A DNA stretch of 64,000 nt. Source: Xanthostigma xanthostigma (taxonomy: Eukaryota; Arthropoda; Insecta; Raphidioptera; Raphidiidae). The stretch covers positions 25,650,501 through 25,714,500 of the forward strand of contig OY754470.1 of the NCBI GenBank assembly GCA_963575645.1, in the 5' to 3' direction. This document shows positions 58,001 through 64,000 of the stretch, in pieces. Position 1 is the first letter of the stretch. Each line of letters starts with the position of its first letter. The notes beneath the pieces were generated by a model. That model was not told the DNA's origin. It saw nothing but the letters and a program-made list of their open reading frames with translations, and did no database searches. Both the position numbers and the translations under genes were made by a program.

Positions 58001-58071
58001 GTTCTTTTGTTTGTTGTGATTACCTTTCATATGTTTAACTCAGCTGCTTATCGATATTCTTAGTTGCCAAC
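55025..58071. other. Long gene-free stretch
   Basis: No gene. A pair of related segments (agataaaagacttaaggaat at 56018, agataaaagactaaactaat at 56199) suggests a partial duplication. A degenerate arm of the foldback family of 4489-4916 lies at 57176-57240. Frames at 55310-55679, 55936-56160 and 57804-57986 lack domains. Confidence 0.35.
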
Positions 58072-59001
58072 CAGGGCCGTACCCAGGATTTTTGTAAGAG
58101 GGGGGTTTTTAGAGAACGTGTACGGGTCCCCAGATTTTTTTATTACATTTCTAAAATAAAAATGAAATGATAGTTCAAAATTAAGAAGTAAATGGGAAAA
58201 TTCAAAAACACACATTAAAAAATACCTTTAACAGCTAAAATGGATTCCTCAAATCAATATTTTCTTTTGTCAAAAAATTCTGCCATAAATGGAGGCTACC
58301 TAAGAGCTCACCCTCAGAACAATTAAGAAGAGGAGAATACAGGTCATACAGTTTTTTAGCACCTTTTTCAAGAATATCATTGTTTTCTGAAGGAAAAACA
58401 AAATTTGATCACATGTTATTAAGTAAACCAAGTTCTCACACCGAAACAAATTTACTGTACATCATATTTAAGGTTTACCTTTTTTTTGTTTAAACAAAAT
58501 ATCAAATGATTCTAATATTTCTTGATACTTAGAAAACCTATCAGTCAAATGGGTAATGAATGTGTCCAAAAATGGTAAATAAATCGATATTCTATAGTAA
58601 TCTTCTACTTCGGTTGTCATATAACATTACTACGATGTACTTGTTTTTTAGCTAATCTAGGTTTTCTTATTTCGAATTCGTAGTCTGTGCAAAATGTAGA
58701 GACTGTTGAAAAATTTTTTTGGAAATGCAATTCAGACGACTCTCTTATTTTTCAAGAACGTTTCGAGCACAATTTGCTAAATCTACTGCTGAAGATAAAT
58801 CGAGTTCATCATCTTGCAATAATCGACTTAGAGGAATCACGATGCTGTGGACACTGGACACAAGCCATTATTTGACACGAAATCTATATTTTGTTGGCAT
58901 ACTTTCTCACGTTGCATCTTTTATTAGAAAAATTATATATAGCTTTGGAGTTTCATGGGGGGGGTCAACCCCTCTAACCCCTCCCCATGGGTACGGTCCT
59001 G
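58072..59001 (-). mobile_element. hAT transposon, internally deleted, perfect 8-bp duplication
   Basis: ttgccaac at 58064-58071 and 59002-59009. Ends cagggccgtaccca and, inverted, gggtacggtcctg place it in the family of 8708 and 10646. The 930 bp hold the middle part of a decayed transposase on the minus strand, the part that 10646-11846 lacks. Plus frames at 58687-59039 are shadows. Confidence 0.9.
58235..58866 (-). pseudogene. hAT transposase middle region with an intron
   Basis: Minus-strand pieces in order: SVHSIVIPLSRLLQDDELDL; EIRKPRLAKKQVHRSN; EDYYRISIYLPFLDTFI; LYDLYSPLLN; LLGSLHLWQNFLTKENIDL. This order (LSRLLQ, PR..RQTHRSN, YYRISIYLPFLD, LWQNFL) is that of ZMYM1/P52rIPK-type hAT transposases. 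Between the third and fourth pieces an intron fits at 58387-58478: donor AAG|GTAAAC, acceptor CCTTCAG|AAAAC, 92 bp, and splicing makes codon GAA across the junction so the frame runs on as KKENNDILEKGAKKL. Upstream, a stop (after NVLEK) and two frameshifts break the frame, and both terminal domains are gone. The product is inactive. Confidence 0.8.
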
Positions 59002-59089
59002 TTGCCAACAAATTTGCAAATTGTGAACATGGCGAGTAAAAAAAATCTTTGTGTATTGACGAAAAAGTGTTATTAATAAGCGTTGTAGG

Positions 59090-59640
59090 TAGGGTTTGCA
59101 GTACCGGTAATGAAATCGAATTTGTATTTCCCGGTACTGGAGGAGATCCAGTACCGAGAAATTCGATACTTTCGGTACTAGAGAAAAAATGTGTTAAATG
59201 CTTGTTGTACGTGAAATAAAATGTTGGAAATAGTCTTGAAGAAGTTTAATCACAATACAAATCACTGATTATTACTCTACAGTCTACGTTATTTAATAAA
59301 CTTTAAATATAACAACCAGTCTCAATAATAATCTTTGAAAATCAACAAATTAAGTATTATCTTAACTTTAATAAAAAATAATCATTATTGTCTTGAAAAA
59401 GGAACGTTAAATTCAAATTTAATATAAATTGTACCTATTCAGACTGGTTTTGAAAAATTCACCGGAGACGATTAAAGCATTTGCAGCTTGAAAAAATAGT
59501 TTTAACATTTAAATTAGTATCATTTTTTGTAGTACCGGAATTCCCCGGAAATGGGATTCATTTCCCGGTACTGAAGGCGATAAAATTTTCCGGGAATTCC
59601 CGGGAAATTCAGTACCGGTATTTCTCGGGAGCAATCCCTA
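59090..59640. mobile_element. 551-bp hAT MITE with perfect 8-bp duplication
   Basis: gttgtagg at 59082-59089 and 59641-59648. Ends tagggtttgcagtaccggta and, inverted, gggagcaatcccta with cagtaccggtatttc. Many short copies of the palindrome-like ttcccggtac and cccgggaa motifs fill the subterminal parts, as expected for transposase-binding repeats. No coding. Confidence 0.9.
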
Positions 59641-59648
59641 GTTGTAGG

Positions 59649-60427
59649 TAATTTGTGATAGTATGAATGTTTGTGGGTCAGTTGTAAACTTAATATATTA
59701 TAGTAAAAAAATAATATTAATGGACTATTTCTTCTCTCCGTTTAACGACAACTCTCAATAACGCCACAAAGAGCATAGTCCCATGAGTTTACACTGTAGT
59801 TCCAGAACCGACCATTGGATTTCCTATGTAAGCATACGTAGGAAATTTGATGGTGGGGCTCTCCATCTATAATATCAGTAGACGCGATGTATTTCAGTTT
59901 TTCCATTTCAAGAGATGTTTCCTTAATAAGGCCACTCGACTTGATGCTACAATCACAATAATTACATCCAGTTAATGGTTTCCAGTTTGTTGCCCGCAGC
60001 CGCGAATCTCAACGTCCCCTTCTTCACCCATACACACACACAGAGAGAGAAAACAGACACAATTGTACAAGGCTCTTACTTTTCCTAGTGTCTTTACTGA
60101 TGCTCGTCCCGTTTGTAGCCCGCGGCGTAAGGACGTTTGCGTTGTCTTGCTTGTCTTAAGAATAAACAGACATTCTCGGTGCTTCTATGAGAACTGCTGT
60201 CGATAAAATTATCGGCACTTCTTTAGTACGAGTAAGATTTGTTATAAACGCGTAGCCGAGCGGAAACGGGAATAGGAGCGAATTCAACGCGAGGTTCAAT
60301 TATATAGTGGAACACGGCGATAGCATTTACGCTCAATCGATAGCCGGCCATATAATTTGATCCAGCGTCGCGGTTGTTCCTGTTCTAGCTGTCCCGCGTT
60401 GATCTGCGGGAAACGAATCATAACGGC
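59649..60427. other. Gene-free stretch
   Basis: A (CA)n/(GA)n tract (cacacacacagagagaga) lies at 60032-60050. Moderately GC-rich at 60110-60300 with no supported frame. Confidence 0.35.
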
Positions 60428-60439
60428 ATATTATTACAG

Positions 60440-61065
60440 AGCGGGGTGGCGTAGCGATGGGAGAACTGGACTCGCATTCGAGAGGTACCGGGTTCGAATC
60501 CCGGCGGAGGCAGATGTGGCGGGAATTTTTTTCTGCTGCCTCTCGCTTAGAAACGGTAATTCCTGTACCGGTCATCTTGCTGAGGTTTTCCATGGTTTCT
60601 CCCATATACTTTTATTCTATACTTAGCATAGGAATAAAATCGCAATTGAACTATTAAGATGCAAACATATACTTGCCTTTTTTACGCCATAAGCACTGGC
60701 GTATCCAGGAGGGCAAAACAAGCCCGGGGGACCCGGCTTATGAAATTTCTAATTTGTCTCCTCCTGGGTCAATGGCTGAGTACGCCCATGTTAACGTAAT
60801 AGAAAAAGACAAAGTTTTTGAAACAGAGTTACTTTATTCAGATTGAATGCAAGTACATATAAGCCAATCCTATAATCGGAGAAATCAGGGAATTACATCG
60901 ACGAAAAAGACGCAGATATATTTTCGATACGCTTTGTTGCGTTCACTCACCGCACATTGAGTAGCTAGGCAATGATTCATATAGTTAATAATAGATATAA
61001 TATGGTTTCCCCCAATAATTCCAGATAAATATCAAGATGGTTCCTTATTCAAGGCCTGTCAAACT
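60440..61065 (+). mobile_element. SINE family S1 interrupted by DNA element V
   Basis: Head with A-box-like tggcgtagcgatgg and perfect B-box ggttcgaatcc at 60491-60501, body to 60602, then element V, then the body again from 61005 to about 61065 (cagataaatatcaagatggt). The 3' end is truncated and lacks the (ATT)n tail. Frames at 60333-60657 on both strands are SINE shadows. Confidence 0.82.
60603..61004. mobile_element. DNA element V, short copy
   Basis: Starts catatacttttattctatac and ends ataatatg; flanked by gtttctcc (60595-60602) and gtttcccc (61005-61012), an 8-bp duplication with one mismatch. The empty site is readable from other S1 copies. It lacks about 340 bp found in 30546-31291 and is otherwise collinear with it. 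Confidence 0.75.
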
Positions 61066-61641
61066 CCTATTGGTTGAAAAAATGCAGATTTTTAAATAGA
61101 TTTTATATAATAAACGGTATATATAAATTATGTTTGCATTATTCTAAACCATCATAAAAAATTAGTTCAAAACTTGGATCCTTTGCGCTGGGTTAGGGCC
61201 TGGACCTAGGCCCTTAAATACGGTACTGAACGGCGGCGTTATAATGTATAGCGAGAGTAAACGATAATAGTGCTGTGTGTAATACGGGGGATTCACCGGG
61301 TGACAGCCGAGAGTGAAGAACAGGAACGGTAAGTAGCTGTAGAAACGTCTTGCAATTACGAGCAATCAGTGTAGCGTGGCGTGCCTAGTTCTGAATGTAT
61401 CGTTGTAATCGCTACACGCGACGTACGCCCTCTGCAATCCGTGCATCGTATGACACATTTGCAGGATGAGGGCGAAGGCGCTTTGCTGCACTGCGGACCT
61501 CTTCTCGACTGTTTTAAACGACTTATGTTTGCTGTTTTTGTACCTACATTAACGGCTGGACCGAACTATATCAGTTAACTGTTTAAAACGCCTTTAAAAA
61601 CGAATCGCATTTACACTTAAAAGACGACATTACGTACTATG
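61066..61641. other. Gene-free stretch with GC-richer patch
   Basis: At 61180-61520 the sequence is GC-richer and apparently single-copy in the window. It contains aacggtaagtagc at 61325, a good splice-donor match, but no exon or promoter can be shown. The 65-codon frame at 61381-61578 starts on GTG and is unrecognised. Confidence 0.3.
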
Positions 61642-61649
61642 AACTAGAC

Positions 61650-61888
61650 CAGGGGTCGGCAACCTTTTGAGACGGAAGAGCCAAAAGTTACAAAATTTTT
61701 TAAGAGCCATTAAACATTTTCGTTTCAGTATTATAGTATTTGCTTATATAGGTATAATATTATATATACTACCTATACGAGGACAACACGACGCGAGTGA
61801 AAATGGCTGAGCGATAGACACGGTACTTAATCATGCATCGATTGGACGATTTTCAAGGGTTTATATAATAAAATAATTATTTCTCCTG
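61650..61888. mobile_element. 239-bp hAT element with perfect 8-bp duplication
   Basis: aactagac at 61642-61649 and 61889-61896. Left end caggggtcggcaaccttttg is a classic hAT terminus; the right end ctcctg is short and diverged. A second hAT-like end, agtgtttctcaaataatggt, starts directly after at about 61897, without a visible partner. Confidence 0.8.
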
Positions 61889-62150
61889 AACTAGACTAGT
61901 GTTTCTCAAATAATGGTCCGTGGACCCCTAGGCGAAGGATGCTACACGACGTATTTATGTGAACAGGCAATCTTTGTACCTACCTATACGTTTTCTAATA
62001 AAACTAAAATAAAGAAATCGACTGGATGTTACTGCAGATATGACGCTAAAAATTTCAAGTAGTAGATCTGATTTATAAAAAATTTTGATTGGAATAATAG
62101 TGTTTCATTCTTCTCATTAAAAGCTAATACTAAGGAAAATATTTATTCAC

Positions 62151-62490
62151 CTATAAACCTCACTTCTGTGAAGGTTCATATCTAGCGTTACCTAAGATAA
62201 AAATTAGCTCTCGCATGATGTGAAATAAACAGTTACAAATTGCTATATATTAGAATGATGAATTGATCTTGCTGTGTCACTGTGGAGTAATGTAACTCAG
62301 TCCGCCGCGATAGTGGAAAGATTCGGGGTTCGTATCCCGATGGTGACATTGTTTGAGAAATAAAATTTTTTAATATAGCAATGTAACAATGGGTATTTCT
62401 TAACAATGTAGCGAACAGTGTCTACACTTGTAAGAAAATATTTTGTGTTGTATTTTTTATTTTTATTTCTAATTATTCAGTTGTTTTAAT
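62151..62490 (+). mobile_element. SINE-like family X, copy 2 (uninterrupted)
   Basis: Carries the ttcatatctagcgttacct and gcatgatgtgaaataaacag segments followed directly by gatcttgctgtgtcactgtg and the B-box ggttcgtatcc at 62327-62337. It supplies the empty site for the LINE insertion in copy 1. Ends were not fixed by a duplication. Confidence 0.6.
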
Positions 62491-62905
62491 TTAAAAATAG
62501 CATGGTAGTTTACATGCTAATTTCCAAGGAGTGTTAAAGGAAACATTAATTATTATTACTTCCATATTTAAAAAGACTCAAAAATTTTATTTATTTATTA
62601 ATTTGGTAACGAAACTTTTCATGAGGGTCAAAGATATGGCCTTGTTGAAAAAGAAAAAATAACGAAAGTGATAGTACTTTGTCATAGATTTCAATCAAGT
62701 CTACCGTACCGAAGCGTCGTCTATGAGCCACTTTATCAACGATTTTTGTGGATAAAACAGCATTCGACAGTTAATACTAATGATTTGAAAAATGTGGCAC
62801 CTAACTGTTTAATAGTAGAAATTATTTTCGTAAAAACTGATGCCCTTAAGTTCAGTATAAATGTTCATTAAAACTTCTGGTAATTACAAACTCAATCCGA
62901 AATAA
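62491..62905. other. Gene-free stretch
   Basis: The 67-codon frame at 62668-62871 starts on a non-ATG codon and has no recognisable domain. Confidence 0.3.
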
Positions 62906-62913
62906 CTGTTAGT

Positions 62914-63035
62914 CAGTGGCATAACAATATAGGGTGGCAAGACGAGCAACTTGCCACGGGCCCCCGACCGGAGGGACTCCCAGCCGATAGGGCCATGAGC
63001 ACTGGAGGGTCCAAACGTTTATTATTACGCCACTG
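62914..63035. mobile_element. 122-bp hAT MITE
   Basis: cagtggcataa and, inverted, ttacgccactg; flanks ctgttagt (62906-62913) and ctgttaat (63036-63043), an 8-bp duplication with one mismatch. The GC-rich core has gccacgggcccccgac. Confidence 0.8.
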
Positions 63036-63043
63036 CTGTTAAT

Positions 63044-63342
63044 ATGATAATAAAATAATACATGTATAAAAATAGACAGAGTTGGTACTTACATAATAGT
63101 TGTGAATTTTAAAAGAAGACAGGAAAAGTTCACATGTACTCACCTAAAAAAAAAAGAAGAAAAATTGTTAATAATCAGTTATTAAAAACAATTTATACAA
63201 CATAAGAGCATTTTTCATTGGCCGACACCATAACAAGTCGTCATCATATACCGATAATAAATAATATAACGATATCGTAACTACCGCGACAATAGAAAAG
63301 TCTATGGAATACTTCCTCACTTGCCAATACAATGTCGTCACT
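63044..63342. other. Gene-free spacer
   Basis: No recognisable features. Confidence 0.3.
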
Positions 63343-63521
63343 AGCGTTGCCAGTTTTTTTTTTTGCCAAGTTGGGATTTTGGAACTCTGAGTGAAAACAG
63401 CGGGATTCTTCCGTCAAAAGCGGGACAGTAAAAAAAGTAAAGTTTTCAAATATTTATCTTTTTATTTGAATTAAAATTACGTTTGCGTGACAATAGATAG
63501 CAAAAATAGCCATAGAAATGG
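63343..63521 (+). mobile_element. TIR element (gcgttgccag family), left part
   Basis: agcgttgccag start with the same order as 48851-49060 (ttgccaagt(t/c)gggattttgg, gaaaacagcgggattctt, aattaaaattacgtt). It is cut at about 63521, where LINE sequence begins, so the rest lies beyond the LINE and the window. Confidence 0.65.
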
Positions 63522-63972
63522 AATTTTCTTATCTAAATTAAGATATGGTTTACTTTTTTGGGGTGCTTCAAATACACAGATTATTTTTAAACTGCAAAAA
63601 CGTGCAGTACGCATCTTAGCCGATTTACCAGTGAACAACTCCTGCAGAACTGTCTTTAGACAACATGGTCTGATGACCGTGCCTTGTTTATATATTTTTG
63701 AGTGTCTATGCTACATGAGGCAACACCCGGAAACATTTAAAGAGGCTAAGCTACGACATAAATATCCCACTAGAGGTGAAGATCTACGTGTACCAGCGCA
63801 TTCGCTAGCCATATTTGAGAAGGGCACATACTACAATTGTATCAAATTATTTAATCATCTGCCGGAGGTCTACCAAACTATGCCGTACAATTGTTTTAAA
63901 AAAAAGCTTAAGCAGACTCTGATAGACTCAGAATTCTATAGTCTAAATGATTTTTTTAATTACAGTTTTTAA
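63522..63972 (+). pseudogene. LINE ORF2 C-terminal region, 150 codons
   Basis: The frame is open to the stop at 63970-63972. Landmarks are LRYGLLFWGASNTQIIFKLQ, KRAVRILADLPVNNSC, LYIFECLCYMRQH and IKLFNHLPEVY, followed by a basic CFKKKLKQTL. YGxxFWG and LQKRAVRI directly after the RT thumb are hallmarks of Jockey/CR1-like non-LTR polymerases. The RT palm and endonuclease are missing. The frame can be extended to 63487, but the first dozen residues come from the TIR element into which the LINE inserted, not from the LINE. Of the three LINE ends in the window this is the best preserved. Confidence 0.8.
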
Positions 63973-64000
63973 TCCAATGTTAAATTTTTTTATCATAATG
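63522..64000 (+). mobile_element. 5'-truncated Jockey/CR1-like LINE, running off the window
   Basis: LINE sequence starts inside an older TIR element near 63522 and contains the end of the ORF and the start of the 3' UTR. The 3' tail lies outside the window. Confidence 0.7.

Noticed and set aside
60333-60657. Overlapping frames on both strands around 60.4 kb
   Set aside because: They are translations of the SINE S1 head and body; the same peptides appear at every S1 copy.

Overview
The window is AT-rich eukaryotic DNA with no host gene that I can recognise. It is built almost entirely of interspersed repeats at different stages of decay. The element set (Helitrons with TC...CTAG ends, tRNA-derived SINEs with (ATT)n tails, hAT, TTAA-target and TA-target MITEs, Jockey/CR1-like LINE ends, solo LTRs) points to an insect. 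The Helitron termini resemble those common in Lepidoptera, but I cannot fix the order from sequence alone. Every long open frame I examined is either a piece of a transposable element or an unsupported chance frame.

Layout. 0-8 kb: a LINE 3' end, several inverted-repeat (foldback) elements around 3.2-6.9 kb, and a 138-bp MITE with two internal hairpins. 8-12 kb: a hAT MITE and a 1.2-kb hAT element that still encodes the C-terminal third of its transposase. 12-20 kb: a possible solo LTR, a SINE, a family-2 Helitron and a TTAA-flanked MITE. 20-26 kb: a TA-flanked foldback MITE inserted in a Penelope-like tail, a 0.5-kb palindrome, and a 2.8-kb TA-flanked foldback element filled with tandem repeats. 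26-32 kb: a second SINE family carrying a LINE insertion, a Helitron carrying a tRNA-Lys-derived block, and another SINE. 32-37 kb: two solo LTRs and a 2.1-kb foldback element with a perfect 9-bp target duplication. 37-46 kb: SINEs (one split by a Helitron), a Penelope-like palindrome with nested MITEs, a short Helitron and a third LTR. 46-48 kb: a young higher-order tandem array next to a perfect 100-bp hairpin. 48-57 kb: a TIR element split by a LINE tail, a TTAA MITE nested in an older repeat, and a tandem array. 58-64 kb: four hAT elements, a SINE split by another DNA element, and a LINE C-terminal frame running off the window.

How the parts relate. Nothing here works as an operon or pathway; the order is one of insertion. 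Clear nestings are: Helitron into SINE (39984-40693), DNA element into SINE (60603-61004), TTAA MITE into an older repeat (50865-51762), TA MITE into a Penelope-like tail (20447-21178), and LINE ends into older repeats (26204-26420, 49130-49270, 63522-64000). The most unusual objects are the two large foldback elements, the Helitron lineage that captured a tRNA-Lys, the perfect hairpin beside the tandem array, and the hAT relic that keeps a legible intron. Coordinates, repeat matches and duplications were read by eye; family names rest on motif recognition, not on a database search.
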